This document shows, in pieces, positions 8,754 through 19,742 of a stretch of 51,015 bases of DNA. Under the pieces are notes generated by a model. That model had not been told where the DNA came from and did not search any database. It was given only the letters and a program-made list of their open reading frames with translations. Source of the stretch: Rhodospirillaceae bacterium (GTDB lineage Bacteria; Pseudomonadota; Alphaproteobacteria; UBA6615); NCBI GenBank assembly GCA_018667335.1, contig JABIVD010000005.1, positions 1 to 51,015 of the forward strand. Direction: 5' to 3'. A program made the translations under genes and the position numbers. Position 1 is the stretch's first letter, and every line of letters starts with the position of its first letter.

Positions 8754-10418
8754 ATGACCGACAGTTTGAAAATCTCACTCGCCCAGCTCAATCCGGTTGT
8801 CGGTGATATCGAAGGCAATGTCGCCAAGATCCGTGCCGCGCGGCTCGCCGCTGCGGACAGCGGCGCTGATCTGGTGATCGGCACCGAATTGTGCATCACC
8901 GGCTATCCGCCCGAAGATCTGATCCTGAAGAACGCCTTCGTGCGCGCCGCAATGGCGGCGGTCGAGGCACTGGCGGCAGAAACAGCCGATGGCGGCCCGG
9001 GCCTGATCGTCGGCGCACCCTGGTTTGACGGTGAGGACAGCCGCTACAACGCGGCCGTCGTGCTCGACGACGGCAAGGTGCAGACGGTTCGATGCAAGTG
9101 GGATTTGCCGAACTACGGCGTGTTCGATGAAAAACGCATCTTCAAGGCGGGCGAGCTACCCGGTCCGGTGAATTTCCGTGGCGTGCGCCTGGGCCTCGCG
9201 GTCTGCGAGGACATGTGGACGTCGGATGTCTGCGAGACCCTGATGGAATCGGGGGCGGAGATCCTCGTGATTATCAACGGCAGCCCCTATGAGCGCGACA
9301 AGGTCGACGTGCGCATGAACTACGCCGTGGCGCGGGTGACCGAGACCGAACTGCCCCTGATCTATGTGAACCAGGTGGGCGGCCAGGACGAGCTCGTGTT
9401 CGACGGCGGATCCTTCGTGCTCGGCGCTGACAGGCGCATGGTCGCGGCCTCAAAGCAGTTCGTGGAAGACCTGACCCTGACGGAATGGGTCCGGACGGGA
9501 GAGGGCTGGACGTGCAAATCCGATGACATGGCCGAGTGGATCGAGGGCAGCGAGCGTATTTACCAGGCGATGGTCCTTGGCCTGCGCGACTATGTGAACA
9601 AGAACGGGTTCTCAGGTGTGGTGCTCGGCCTGTCGGGTGGCATCGATTCCGGCATAACGGCCGTTGTGGCAGTCGACGCGTTGGGCGCCGATCGGGTGCA
9701 TTGCGTGATGATGCCGTCGCCCTATACGAGCGAAGACAGCCTCGAGGATGCCCGCGAACTCGCCGAACGGCTCGAGGTTCGCTACGACAGCGTGGGCATT
9801 GGCCCCGCCATGTCGGCCTTCGACGAGATGCTGACCGAAGCGTTCAACGAGCCGGCCTCGGGCATCACTGCGGAGAATATCCAGAGCCGCGCGCGCGGCC
9901 TGACCCTGATGGCGATCTCCAATACGACGGGCGCGATGCTGGTCACCACCGGCAACAAGTCGGAGATGTCGGTCGGCTACGCCACGATCTACGGCGACAT
10001 GGCCGGGGGCTACTCGGTCATCAAGGATGTGTACAAGACCGACGTGTTCAAGCTGTGCCACTGGCGCAACAAAAACCATCCCGCGGGCGTGTTGGGCCCG
10101 GATGGGGGCGTGATCCCGGAGCGGATGATCTCCAAGCCGCCGTCCGCCGAGCTGCGTCCGGACCAGAAGGATGAGGATTCCCTGCCGCCCTATGAGGTGC
10201 TCGACGCCATCCTGCATGGCCTGATCGAGGAGGACCTGGGCGGGGCGGAACTTGAAGCCAAGGGGTTTGAGCCTGCGACCGTGCAGCGCATCTGGCGCCT
10301 GCTGGAGCTGTCGGAATACAAGCGTCGCCAGGCACCGCCGGGGGTGAAGCTCACCAGCCGTTCATTCGGACGGGACCGACGTTACCCGATCACCAACGCA
10401 TTCCGGGGCAAGGCCTGA
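8754..10418 (+). CDS. nadE: glutamine-dependent NAD(+) synthetase
   Basis: Amidates nicotinate adenine dinucleotide to NAD. The 554-residue protein has an N-terminal nitrilase-type glutaminase domain (catalytic cysteine C151 in LAVCEDMW, glutamate in GTELCITGYPPED) and a C-terminal ATP-pyrophosphatase domain with the P-loop SGGIDS at residues 294-299 and TTGNKSEMSVGY. Length is normal for the two-domain form. Cytoplasmic. With the upstream pncB it forms the last step of the nicotinate route. Confidence 0.95.
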   Translation: MTDSLKISLAQLNPVVGDIEGNVAKIRAARLAAADSGADLVIGTELCITGYPPEDLILKNAFVRAAMAAVEALAAETADGGPGLIVGAPWFDGEDSRYNAAVVLDDGKVQTVRCKWDLPNYGVFDEKRIFKAGELPGPVNFRGVRLGLAVCEDMWTSDVCETLMESGAEILVIINGSPYERDKVDVRMNYAVARVTETELPLIYVNQVGGQDELVFDGGSFVLGADRRMVAASKQFVEDLTLTEWVRTGEGWTCKSDDMAEWIEGSERIYQAMVLGLRDYVNKNGFSGVVLGLSGGIDSGITAVVAVDALGADRVHCVMMPSPYTSEDSLEDARELAERLEVRYDSVGIGPAMSAFDEMLTEAFNEPASGITAENIQSRARGLTLMAISNTTGAMLVTTGNKSEMSVGYATIYGDMAGGYSVIKDVYKTDVFKLCHWRNKNHPAGVLGPDGGVIPERMISKPPSAELRPDQKDEDSLPPYEVLDAILHGLIEEDLGGAELEAKGFEPATVQRIWRLLELSEYKRRQAPPGVKLTSRSFGRDRRYPITNAFRGKA

Positions 10419-10584
10419 CGGCCAACCCTTTGAATTGCTTTGATTTCCGGGCCGGGGTATACACCGCCCGTGATGATCAATCGTTCCCATCGATGTTGCT
10501 GCCCCGGCGGACGAATTACCGCCTGACAGGCCCTGTCCGCGCGCGGATGATCCGCGCGCACTCCGCAATCAGTCCCGGGAACTC

Positions 10585-11976
10585 ATGATGACCCTTCATC
10601 TCCACAATACTTACACGCGTCAGAAAGAACTGTTCGAGCCGATCGATCCGGCCAATGTGCGCATGTATGTCTGCGGGCCGACGGTCTATGACGACATCCA
10701 TATCGGCAACGCCCGCCCGCTGGTGATCTTCGACGTACTCGCCCAGTTGCTGCGCCAGAAGTACGGTATCGGTCACGTGACCTACGTCCGCAACATCACC
10801 GATGTGGACGACAAGATCATCGAGCGCGCGGCCGAGAATGGTGAGGACATCGACGCGCTGACCGCGCGGACCACGGAGAACTTCCACACCGCGGCCGCCG
10901 CGGTTGGATGTGTGGCGCCCGATATAGAGCCGCGCGCGACCGATCACATCGCCCAGATGATCGCGCTGATGCAAAATTTGATCGCCAAGGAGCATGCCTA
11001 CGAGGCCGAAGGTCATGTGCTGTTCCATGTGCCCTCGATGCCGGAATACGGCAAGCTTTCGGGCCGCAACCGCGACGAGATGATCGCGGGCGCGCGGGTC
11101 GAAGTGGCGCCCTATAAGCGCGACCCGTCGGACTTTGTGCTGTGGAAGCCATCGAGCGACGAACAGCCCGGATGGGACAGCCCGTGGGGCCGGGGCCGCC
11201 CCGGCTGGCATCTCGAATGCTCTGCCATGAGCGAGGAACATCTCGGCCGTTCCTTCGACATCCATGGCGGCGGCGTCGATCTGGTGTTTCCGCACCATGA
11301 AAACGAGATTGCCCAGTCGCTTTGTGCGCATCCCGATGAGAGCTTCGCGCGCTACTGGGTGCACAACGGCTACCTGATGAGTGAAGGCGAGAAGATGTCC
11401 AAGTCGCTGGGCAACTTCTATACGGTCACCGGCCTGCTCGACGAGTTTCCCGGCGAGGCGCTGCGCCTGGCGTTGCTCAAGTCGCACTACCGTCAGCCGC
11501 TGGACTTCTCCAAGGACGGCGTCCGCGAGGCGCGCCAGGAGCTGAACCGCTTCTACCGTGCCCTGGGCATGCGTACCGCGGCACTGGAGGGTGAAGTGGG
11601 GCCGAAGGACACATCCTATGTCGTCCCCGCCGACGTGGTGGCGGCACTGCAGGACGATCTGAATACGCCGCTGGCCATCGCGGGACTGCATGTTGCGGCC
11701 GACGCCGTGTTCGCGGCCGAGACCCCGGCAGACGTTCTGCGGACCACGGGTGCCCTGAAGGCCGCCGGGCGTTTTCTCGGACTTCTGCAGACCGATCCGG
11801 AGGTCTGGTTCCAGGGCGATGGCGACGCGGCCATCGATGCATTGATTGCAGAACGTATCGCGGCACGCGGTGCGAAGGATTTTGCCCGGGCCGACGAGAT
11901 CCGCGACGAGCTCACGGCGAAGGGTGTCGTTCTCGAGGACGGCGCCGGCGGGACCACCTGGCGCCGCGAAGGTTAG
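10585..11976 (+). CDS. cysS: cysteinyl-tRNA synthetase
   Basis: Class Ia synthetase of 463 residues charging tRNA-Cys. Seen: [13 protein letters not shown] with the HIGH-type motif at 39-42, the zinc-site segment [22 protein letters not shown], and KMSKS at 270-274, then the DALR-type anticodon region. Two adjacent ATG codons open the frame; either may serve. The 166-bp gap to nadE shows no further gene. The next gene (citramalate synthase) begins 3 bp after the stop, so the two are probably co-transcribed. Confidence 0.96.
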   Translation: MMTLHLHNTYTRQKELFEPIDPANVRMYVCGPTVYDDIHIGNARPLVIFDVLAQLLRQKYGIGHVTYVRNITDVDDKIIERAAENGEDIDALTARTTENFHTAAAAVGCVAPDIEPRATDHIAQMIALMQNLIAKEHAYEAEGHVLFHVPSMPEYGKLSGRNRDEMIAGARVEVAPYKRDPSDFVLWKPSSDEQPGWDSPWGRGRPGWHLECSAMSEEHLGRSFDIHGGGVDLVFPHHENEIAQSLCAHPDESFARYWVHNGYLMSEGEKMSKSLGNFYTVTGLLDEFPGEALRLALLKSHYRQPLDFSKDGVREARQELNRFYRALGMRTAALEGEVGPKDTSYVVPADVVAALQDDLNTPLAIAGLHVAADAVFAAETPADVLRTTGALKAAGRFLGLLQTDPEVWFQGDGDAAIDALIAERIAARGAKDFARADEIRDELTAKGVVLEDGAGGTTWRREG

Positions 11977-11979
11977 CCG

Positions 11980-13569
11980 GTGGCCGAGCGTATCCATATA
12001 TTCGACACGACCCTGCGTGACGGCGCGCAGACCCGCGGCGTCGATTTCTCCGTCGATGACAAACGAACGATCGCCCGCGCGCTCGACGAGGTTGGGATCG
12101 ATTATGTGGAGGGCGGCTGGCCGGGTGCCAACCCGGTCGATGACGCATTCTTTGCGTCCTCTCCCGGTCTCAAAAATGCGCGATTTACCGCGTTTGGTAT
12201 GACCCGGCGCCCGGACCACAGCGCCGCCAATGACCCCGGCATCAACGGGCTGATTTCGACCGTGGCGGATTCCATCTGCATGGTCGGAAAGACCTGGGAT
12301 TTCCATGTCGATCTGGCACTCGGCATTCCGCGCGAAGACAATGTTGTGATGATCGCCGAGAGCATCGCCTATGCCGTGACGCGCAAGGATGAGGTGCTGT
12401 TCGACGCCGAGCATTTCTTCGATGGTTATAAGGCGAACCCGGACTATGCGTTGTCATGCGTGAAGGCCGCCCATGACGCGGGTGCGCGCTGGGTCGTGCT
12501 GTGCGACACCAACGGCGGCACGCTACCTCACGAGATCTCGCGCATCGTCGCCGAAGTGTTGACGCATATACCCGGTGACCGGGTCGGCATTCACACCCAT
12601 GACGATACCGGCAATGCGGTCGCCAACACGCTGGCCGCGGTCGAGGCAGGCGTGCGCCACGTGCAGGGAACACTCAACGGATTGGGCGAGCGCTGCGGCA
12701 ACGCCAATCTCGTCACAGTCCTGCCGAACCTGATGCTCAAATATGACGGCGCCTATGAGACCGGCCTCGACGCGGCCGGATTGCGGCGATTGACCCATGT
12801 CTCGCGTCTCCTCGACGAACTGCTCAATCGTGCGCCTGACCGCACCGCGCCCTATGTGGGTGAGGCGGCGTTCACCCATAAGGGCGGGTTGCACGTCTCG
12901 GCGGTGCAGAAGGATCCCGCGACCTACGAACATGTCGACCCCGAGATCGTCGGCAATGCCCGCCACATCGTGGTCTCGGATCAGGCCGGCCGTTCCAACA
13001 TTCTCTCGCGGCTGCGTGACGCCGGGATAGAGGTCGACAGCAAGGATCCGCGGATCTCCCGCCTGGTCGAGGATGTGAAGGCCCGCGAGTTCGAGGGCTA
13101 TGCCTATGACGGAGCCGAGGCGAGCTTCGAGCTCCTCGCGCGGCGCGCGCTGGGCGCGGTGCCAGAGTTCTATCGGGTCGAGAGTTTTCGCTCCGAGGTT
13201 GAACGGCGCTTCAATGCCCGCGGCGAGGTGACGACGATCAGCCAGGCCGTGGTCAAGATGAAGGTCGGGGAAACCCACTCCATGCAGGTGGCCGAGGGCA
13301 ATGGCCCGGTCAACGCGCTCGACGACGCCATGCGAAAATCCCTGCTGCCGAAATATCCCGAGCTCGAGGCCATGCGGCTTGTGGACTTCAAGGTACGTAT
13401 CCTGACACCGCAACAGGCGACGGCGGCGGTCACGCGCGTGATGATCGAATCGTCGGACGATACCGGTCTGCGCTGGGGCACAGTCGGGATCTCGCCGAAC
13501 ATTATCGATGCGGCCTATGAGGCGCTGGACGACGCGATCGTCTTCAAGCTGCTGCAGAGCCGCAGCTAG
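11980..13569 (+). CDS. cimA: (R)-citramalate synthase
   Basis: Condenses acetyl-CoA with pyruvate to citramalate, opening a threonine-independent route to 2-oxobutyrate and isoleucine. The 529-residue protein has the HMGL-like TIM-barrel start IFDTTLRDGAQTRG, the metal-binding GIHTHDDTGNAVAN, the NGLGERCGNAN motif and a C-terminal LeuA-type allosteric domain. The GxDFSxDDK start distinguishes CimA from 2-isopropylmalate synthase. GTG start 3 bp after cysS. A leucine/isoleucine feedback role for the C-terminal domain is family knowledge. Confidence 0.92.
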   Translation: MAERIHIFDTTLRDGAQTRGVDFSVDDKRTIARALDEVGIDYVEGGWPGANPVDDAFFASSPGLKNARFTAFGMTRRPDHSAANDPGINGLISTVADSICMVGKTWDFHVDLALGIPREDNVVMIAESIAYAVTRKDEVLFDAEHFFDGYKANPDYALSCVKAAHDAGARWVVLCDTNGGTLPHEISRIVAEVLTHIPGDRVGIHTHDDTGNAVANTLAAVEAGVRHVQGTLNGLGERCGNANLVTVLPNLMLKYDGAYETGLDAAGLRRLTHVSRLLDELLNRAPDRTAPYVGEAAFTHKGGLHVSAVQKDPATYEHVDPEIVGNARHIVVSDQAGRSNILSRLRDAGIEVDSKDPRISRLVEDVKAREFEGYAYDGAEASFELLARRALGAVPEFYRVESFRSEVERRFNARGEVTTISQAVVKMKVGETHSMQVAEGNGPVNALDDAMRKSLLPKYPELEAMRLVDFKVRILTPQQATAAVTRVMIESSDDTGLRWGTVGISPNIIDAAYEALDDAIVFKLLQSRS

Positions 13570-13680
13570 CCGAAGCTGCTCGCACCGATCACACCGAATT
13601 GAAGCCCTTGTCATGCGCAAGCCACCGGTCGGCGCGGTAGATTGGCGCGTGGTCAATCACGTGGCCGAGGAGACAATAAT

Positions 13681-14685
<1,005 letters not shown>

Positions 14686-14701
14686 AGGCTGCGTCCCTCG
14701 G

Positions 14702-15937
14702 TTACTCCGCGGCCGCCGCGTAGTCCGGAACCTCGAGCTCCGGCAGCACCTTATCCATGAAGAGCTGCATTTCCTCCAGCACCAGGTCCTTGGGCTGCTG
14801 GGCGAAATGCCAGATCAGCGTGATGTACTCGAACGGGGCCTGATCGAAGATCCCGCGCCAGTAGGCGATCGCGTCGTCGACCGTGCCGCCGGACAGGAAG
14901 CTGGTGTTCTTCATCGCCTGGAAAGCGGCGTCATCGCTCGAATCCGCCTTGTCGACATTGTGGTTGGCGAACGTGCTGTAGAAATTCTTGAAGATGTCGA
15001 CGTCGTATTTCTTCACCCGGCGCTCGAACTCATCATGGTTCTTCGCAATCCGTGTCTGGCGAACGATGTTCTGGCGCTCACCGAGCTGGAAGTTGTGGCC
15101 GTGCTTCTTGGATTCTTCCAGATACATCTTCGCCAGATCGATGACGGTGTCCGACGGATTGAAGTAACAGGGGTGGAAACCGTGTTTGGCGCAGTATTCG
15201 ATGGTTTCCGGGCTCTTGTGGACACCCAGGAATACCGGCGGGTGGGGCTTCTGCAGGGGTTTCGGCACCACGCAGATGCGCCGCACGGCACCATCTGCGT
15301 CGATCTCGCCTTCGGCGCCGGCCTCGCGCGCGATGTCGATGCCCTGATAGCCGACGACACCTGTGTCGATCGGATAGGGGGCCTGGTAGTGCTTGCCGCG
15401 CAGTTCCACCGAATCCTTGGTCCAGCAATCGAGGACCATCTGTACGCGTTCTTCGAATATTTCACGATTGTGCTTGTCGACGTCACTGCCGTCGGACGTC
15501 GATGCCTGGGCGTCGGTCGCCTGGCCCAGGATGTTGGTCCAGCGTGACTGATAGCCACGCGCGAATCCGACGAAATATTTGCCGTGAGAGAGGTGATCGA
15601 TGATCGCCGTTTCCTCGGCCACCCGGATCGGATCCTGGGTGGCGAGCACATAGCCCAGCGCACCCACATGCATGTTCTTGGTGTGGGCCGCCCAGTGCGC
15701 GTTCAACACACCCGGGTTCGGGCCGACCTCATAGCCTTCGGAGTGGAGATGATGCTCGACCGTAGACATGCCCCAGACGCCCATTTCATCGGCGGCCTTG
15801 ATGATGTCGGTCATCCCATGAACCGTCTCGTAGTAGGCGTCGCTGTCAGCACCCAGCGGGCGCCGCGCCTTGCGGTCTTCCTCTCCGTCCGACGGTATCA
15901 TCGGATACAACTGCACAATTACCTTGGGTTTTGCCAT
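14702..15937 (-). CDS. LLM class flavin-dependent oxidoreductase
   Basis: A 411-residue bacterial-luciferase-like monooxygenase (FMN or F420 TIM barrel). Seen: VEHHLHSEGYEVGPNPGV, HVGALGYVLATQDPIRVAEE, DHLSHGKYFVGFARGY and a C-terminal PFEYITLIWHFAQQP. Such enzymes oxidise small organic substrates with reduced flavin; substrate unknown. It lies 45 bp downstream of the OsmC gene on the same strand, probably one transcript, and is convergent with the DUF3179 gene. Confidence 0.88.
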   Translation of the reverse strand: MAKPKVIVQLYPMIPSDGEEDRKARRPLGADSDAYYETVHGMTDIIKAADEMGVWGMSTVEHHLHSEGYEVGPNPGVLNAHWAAHTKNMHVGALGYVLATQDPIRVAEETAIIDHLSHGKYFVGFARGYQSRWTNILGQATDAQASTSDGSDVDKHNREIFEERVQMVLDCWTKDSVELRGKHYQAPYPIDTGVVGYQGIDIAREAGAEGEIDADGAVRRICVVPKPLQKPHPPVFLGVHKSPETIEYCAKHGFHPCYFNPSDTVIDLAKMYLEESKKHGHNFQLGERQNIVRQTRIAKNHDEFERRVKKYDVDIFKNFYSTFANHNVDKADSSDDAAFQAMKNTSFLSGGTVDDAIAYWRGIFDQAPFEYITLIWHFAQQPKDLVLEEMQLFMDKVLPELEVPDYAAAAE

Positions 15938-15982
15938 GGTCGGTTCCTCCCGGAATATTCGGTTTCGTTGCTGCCTGGCTGA

Positions 15983-16483
15983 TCAGGCGTCGATCCAGCC
16001 GTCTTCGGTCTTCAGGCGATGCGCGACAAAGGTCGGTTCGCGTACGATCGCCTCGATGAAACATCCCTTTTTCGCGGCTTCGATGAGCCGCAGTCGATCT
16101 TCCACCGATGCGTCGCTGTCGAATTCGATATCCATACGCACGCCCTTGGGCGCGGCGACATAGGGATCGCGTCCCTCGACGGTGGCTTCCCATTCCGCGT
16201 GGCAGTTCACGACGGCGTCACGCACATCGATCCGCATTTTCTTGGCGAATGCGCGAACCTGGGTCATCAGGCAGCTGGTTAGCCCGGCCATGAAATAGGC
16301 CATCGGCACGGGTGCGGTGCCGTCACCGCCCTGGAACCCCGTCTCGTCGGACGCCATCTCCCAGCTCATTTGCTTGGGTTCGCGCCAATGTACGGTCATT
16401 TCAGAGCGCATTTTTCCAACAGCACGCGCCTCGCAGTCAAAGACTGCGGTAAAAGACTTCTGCATCGCTTCCGACATGGACAT
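15983..16483 (-). CDS. OsmC family protein
   Basis: A 166-residue OsmC/Ohr-fold protein, a family that often reduces organic hydroperoxides. The helix MAGLTSCLMTQVRAFAKK contains one conserved-type cysteine; the second is the later NCHAEWEA cysteine. Two ATGs compete: 16483 (MSMSEAMQK) and 16477; a GGAG lies better spaced for 16477. Family members can be selenoproteins elsewhere, but here the codon is a normal cysteine. First gene of a two-gene unit with the luciferase-like enzyme, divergent from trmJ. Confidence 0.85.
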   Translation of the reverse strand: MSMSEAMQKSFTAVFDCEARAVGKMRSEMTVHWREPKQMSWEMASDETGFQGGDGTAPVPMAYFMAGLTSCLMTQVRAFAKKMRIDVRDAVVNCHAEWEATVEGRDPYVAAPKGVRMDIEFDSDASVEDRLRLIEAAKKGCFIEAIVREPTFVAHRLKTEDGWIDA

Positions 16484-16563
16484 GCTCCGGCTTTGAAGCT
16501 TTCAATGCGATAGTGTAGCGGTATTTCTGTGGCGCCGTCAGGCGCGTGTTTGAGGGAAGATTC

Positions 16564-17376
16564 ATGGCCGGTACCGACCGTACACAGGCGCCGACGCTCG
16601 GTGGGCCACGCGTGGTTCTGATCGAACCCCAGCTCAGTGAGAATGTCGGGGCCGTGGCGCGCGCGATGCTGAACTGCGGGCTCGACCGGATGTCGCTGGT
16701 CAATCCGCGCGAGGGCTGGCCGAATTCCAAAGCCTATGCGATGGCGTCGGGGGCGACCGAGGTTCTGGAGGCCGCGCAGGTCTTCGCGACGGTGGAAGAG
16801 GCGGTGGCGGATGTCTCCGTATTGTATGCCACCACGGCGCGCCCGCGCGAACTGACCGTACGTGTTCTCACCCCGCGCGAGGCGGCGGCCGATATGCGGG
16901 CCGTCCAGGCGCGCGGCGAAAAAGTCGGCGTGCTGTTCGGCCCCGAACGGTCGGGGATGACGAACGACCACATTGCGCTGGCCGACACGGTGATTTCTGT
17001 GCCTCTGAACCCGGCCTATTCCTCGCTGAACCTCGCCCAGGCGGTGTTGCTGGTCGCCTATGAGTGGTTCACCGCCGCCGACGAGACGCCGGCGGACACA
17101 CTCTCGATGTCGGGCACGCGGCTCGCCGAGAAACAGGAGCTGATCGGCCTGTTCGATCGGCTGGAGACCGAACTGGACGATGGCGGGTTCTTCCGTGCTC
17201 CCGATCTGCGGCCAACCATCATGCGCAATCTGCAGTCCATGCTCCAGCGTGGCCGCCTGACCGAGCAGGAGGTGCGGACCTTCCACGGGATGATCAGCGC
17301 GCTCACCCGAAGCTGGCAGCACACGCAGAACGCCAAGCGGCGACGGGAGCTTGAAGGCGATAAGTCTGCAGATTGA
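16564..17376 (+). CDS. trmJ: tRNA (cytidine/uridine-2'-O-)-methyltransferase TrmJ family
   Basis: SPOUT-fold RNA 2'-O-methyltransferase of 270 residues, expected to methylate position 32 of tRNAs. Motif 1 is PRVVLIEPQLSENVGAVARAM, written here as PRVVLIEPQL then SENVGAVARAM; the knot motifs are GVLFGPERSGM and ISVPLNPAYSSLNLAQAV. I chose ATG 16564, preceded by GAGGGAAG, over an upstream GTG at 16546. Cytoplasmic. Divergent from the OsmC gene with about 80 bp between them. Confidence 0.9.
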   Translation: MAGTDRTQAPTLGGPRVVLIEPQLSENVGAVARAMLNCGLDRMSLVNPREGWPNSKAYAMASGATEVLEAAQVFATVEEAVADVSVLYATTARPRELTVRVLTPREAAADMRAVQARGEKVGVLFGPERSGMTNDHIALADTVISVPLNPAYSSLNLAQAVLLVAYEWFTAADETPADTLSMSGTRLAEKQELIGLFDRLETELDDGGFFRAPDLRPTIMRNLQSMLQRGRLTEQEVRTFHGMISALTRSWQHTQNAKRRRELEGDKSAD

Positions 17377-17424
17377 AGAAGCCGGGCTGATATATACTTT
17401 CGTGACGACAAGGGGCGCATCGGC

Positions 17425-18675
17425 GTGACTGAAATAACAACCTCTCAATTTGATCTGCTGCCGCTGCATGGCACGAATGCCTGGCTGGTGGACCAGGGAG
17501 TAGGTGACGTCGGCCTCGCTGAAATTGTGCGGGGGCTCGGGCAAAATCTTGTGGAGCGTGGGATCGCCCTGCACAGGATTGCCGTCGGCGGCATGTTGCT
17601 CCATCCGGTGTTCGGTGCGCGCGATGTGATCTGGGACGCCCGCTCAGACCATGTGAAAAGCGAGATGGCGACCCGCAACATCATCCATTCCGAGGAATTT
17701 CAAAACTCGCCGTTCTTCAATGCGTTGAGCAACGGTCTGCCGTTTGAGCGATACCGATTGGACGGAGAAGAATCGCTTCCCTTTCCCATACTGGACACGC
17801 TCCGGGACGAGGGCGTCACGGATTATCTGGTTTTTTACCGTGACTATGGCCGCCGGGGCCTGACCCTCTGGGAGGGATTGCCGCAGGGCCTGGAAGGGAC
17901 GGTCACCTCGTTTTCCACGCGGCGTCTGAGTGGCTTTACAGATGAAGAGGTTGCGTATCTGACGGCGCTGAACGGATTGCTCACCTTGATAGTCAAAACC
18001 AAGACCACCCAGGAGCTGTCGATGACGCTGCTGGAGACATATCTCGGGACATATTCGGGTGGCCACGTGATGGATGGGCTGGTTGAACGCGGCGATGGTC
18101 GGCGCATCGAGTGCGTGATCTGGCAGTGCGATTTGCGGGGCTCGACTGCTCTCGCGGAAACGCTACCTATGGAAGACTATCTCGCCACTCTGGATGCCTA
18201 TTTCGATTGTACCGCCGGGGTGGTCCTCGAACATGGTGGCGAGGTGCTCAAGTTCATCGGCGATGGGGTCCTGGCGATCTTCCCCGTCGACACCGAAACG
18301 CGTCGTGTTGAGAGCATGTGTCGCTCGGCAATTTCCACCGCGCGCGAGGCACTGGAGCGTGCGGCCCGTATGAACACGAAACGCGAAGGTTCGAATATGC
18401 CGCCGATAAAGTTTGGCATGTCTCTGCATGTTGGTGAGGTCGTATATGGCAATGTGGGAACCGACCGACGGCTCGACTTCACGGTGATCGGCTCCGCTGT
18501 CAACGAGGCCGCGCGCCTTGAAGGGCTAACCAAAAACCTCGATGTGCCAGTCGTGGCGTCGGCGAAATTCGCGGACGCGGCACCGGAGACGCTGGTTACG
18601 CTTGGGGCACATAAAGTGCCGGGTGTCTCGGGGGAGCTTGAGGCATTTACGCTTCCGGAATTGACCGCGTCCTAG
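17425..18675 (+). CDS. class III adenylate/guanylate cyclase with N-terminal sensory-like region
   Basis: A 416-residue soluble protein. The C-terminal half is a class III nucleotide cyclase domain: metal-binding aspartates D236 (CDLRGST) and D280 (KFIGDG), a lysine at 276 consistent with ATP as substrate, and the DFTVIGSAVNEAARLE segment holding the transition-state Asn and Arg. The N-terminal about 220 residues have no membrane segment and may form a GAF-like sensor domain. GTG start with AGGGG upstream, 48 bp after trmJ. Its TAG stop overlaps that of the convergent EamA gene in CTAG. Confidence 0.87.
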   Translation: MTEITTSQFDLLPLHGTNAWLVDQGVGDVGLAEIVRGLGQNLVERGIALHRIAVGGMLLHPVFGARDVIWDARSDHVKSEMATRNIIHSEEFQNSPFFNALSNGLPFERYRLDGEESLPFPILDTLRDEGVTDYLVFYRDYGRRGLTLWEGLPQGLEGTVTSFSTRRLSGFTDEEVAYLTALNGLLTLIVKTKTTQELSMTLLETYLGTYSGGHVMDGLVERGDGRRIECVIWQCDLRGSTALAETLPMEDYLATLDAYFDCTAGVVLEHGGEVLKFIGDGVLAIFPVDTETRRVESMCRSAISTAREALERAARMNTKREGSNMPPIKFGMSLHVGEVVYGNVGTDRRLDFTVIGSAVNEAARLEGLTKNLDVPVVASAKFADAAPETLVTLGAHKVPGVSGELEAFTLPELTAS

Positions 18676-19556
18676 TTTTTGGTGGCTGCCTCACGAAGGC
18701 CGATCGCAAAGTGAATGGCCAGCGTCCCCAGAATCACCGCGCCGCCGATCAGTGAGAGCGTGCTCGGCGTCTGGGAGATGAACCACCAGGCCCAGATCGG
18801 GCCGAGCACGGCCTCCAGCAGCATGATCAGGCTGACCTCCGGCGCGGGCAGGTGGCGCGGGCCGAGCATGATCATGAAGAATGAGATCGGCAGGACGACG
18901 AACCCCAGGAGGCCAAGCCAAAGCATGTCCAGGGTGACCACGGCGATCGTGGGCGCGACGATCAGCGCCAGGGCGGCGACCATATAGCCGCTCAGGGCCA
19001 TGGCGGGCGCCGGATCATCGATCTGCGCGTGGCTGAGAACGACCACCATGCCCGCCCAGGTCAGCGCTGTCGCGACGGCCGCCAGATTGCCGAGCAGATC
19101 GCCCCGGCCGAGACCCTCGGCGAAAATGACCGCCATCGCACCGATCGCGATGATGATCGTGATGATTGTCCGACCGGGCACGCGTTCACCCAGGAATACA
19201 CGCGCGAAAATGGCTGCAAACAGCGGCGCACAGGCGACGATGAACAACGTATTGGCGACGCTGGTGGTCACGATGGCGACGACCCAGCCGATCGATGAGC
19301 CGGTGAAGAGGAGGGCCACCGCCAGATATGAGCCCTGCCGGAGCCGTGTGAATATCTGCCCGAGATCGCGCCGGTAACGCACGACGACGAAGAGCGTCAT
19401 CGCGATACCGAGGAGGAGGCCGCGCCAGAACAGCGACGTGCGAATGTCGGCGGACACAAGTGAGGTGATCAGCCCGTCAGGTGACAGTATCGCTACACCC
19501 GTGGCGGTTATGGCTATACCCTTGAGATGATTGCCGGATCGGGAACTGGACGCCAT
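18672..19556 (-). CDS. EamA/DMT family transporter
   Basis: A 294-residue inner-membrane protein with about ten hydrophobic segments in two EamA repeats, a family that exports metabolites such as amino acids. Seen: an early GVAILSPDGL, the end of repeat one IFARVFLGERVPGRT, and LEAVLGPIWAWWF in repeat two. The frame stays open far upstream, but that extension is antisense to rpsD and lacks membrane character, so I start at ATG 19556 (a GTG four codons earlier is possible). Substrate unknown. Confidence 0.87.
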   Translation of the reverse strand: MASSSRSGNHLKGIAITATGVAILSPDGLITSLVSADIRTSLFWRGLLLGIAMTLFVVVRYRRDLGQIFTRLRQGSYLAVALLFTGSSIGWVVAIVTTSVANTLFIVACAPLFAAIFARVFLGERVPGRTIITIIIAIGAMAVIFAEGLGRGDLLGNLAAVATALTWAGMVVVLSHAQIDDPAPAMALSGYMVAALALIVAPTIAVVTLDMLWLGLLGFVVLPISFFMIMLGPRHLPAPEVSLIMLLEAVLGPIWAWWFISQTPSTLSLIGGAVILGTLAIHFAIGLREAATKN

Positions 19557-19611
19557 ATGTCGATGCACCTCGGAAGCGTGAAAAACGGGCGTTCGAACAC
19601 GCCATACGAGT

Positions 19612-19639
19612 TTGACATAGTGCCGCCGATCCCTATAGT
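19612..19639 (+). promoter_or_regulatory. sigma-70 type promoter for rpsD
   Basis: A consensus -35 TTGACA (19612-19617) is separated by 16 bp from a -10 TATAGT (19634-19639), about 100 bp upstream of rpsD. This is the best vegetative promoter in the window by match to consensus. Confidence 0.7.
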
Positions 19640-19742
19640 GCGCGCCATTCCCGTGTATGAGGACCGGCAACGACCGGATCCCGTATCGCGTGTTATAGCG
19701 CGGTGCTGATCGGGACAACAAAGACAAGAATGGATCTGTAAT

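Noticed and set aside
10516-12414. 632-residue minus-strand open frame opposite cysS and cimA
   Set aside because: Antisense shadow of two clear genes; no family features.
15983-16483. OsmC gene as a fifth selenoprotein
   Set aside because: OsmC-like selenoproteins are known, but here the frame is complete with ordinary cysteine codons and no in-frame UGA.
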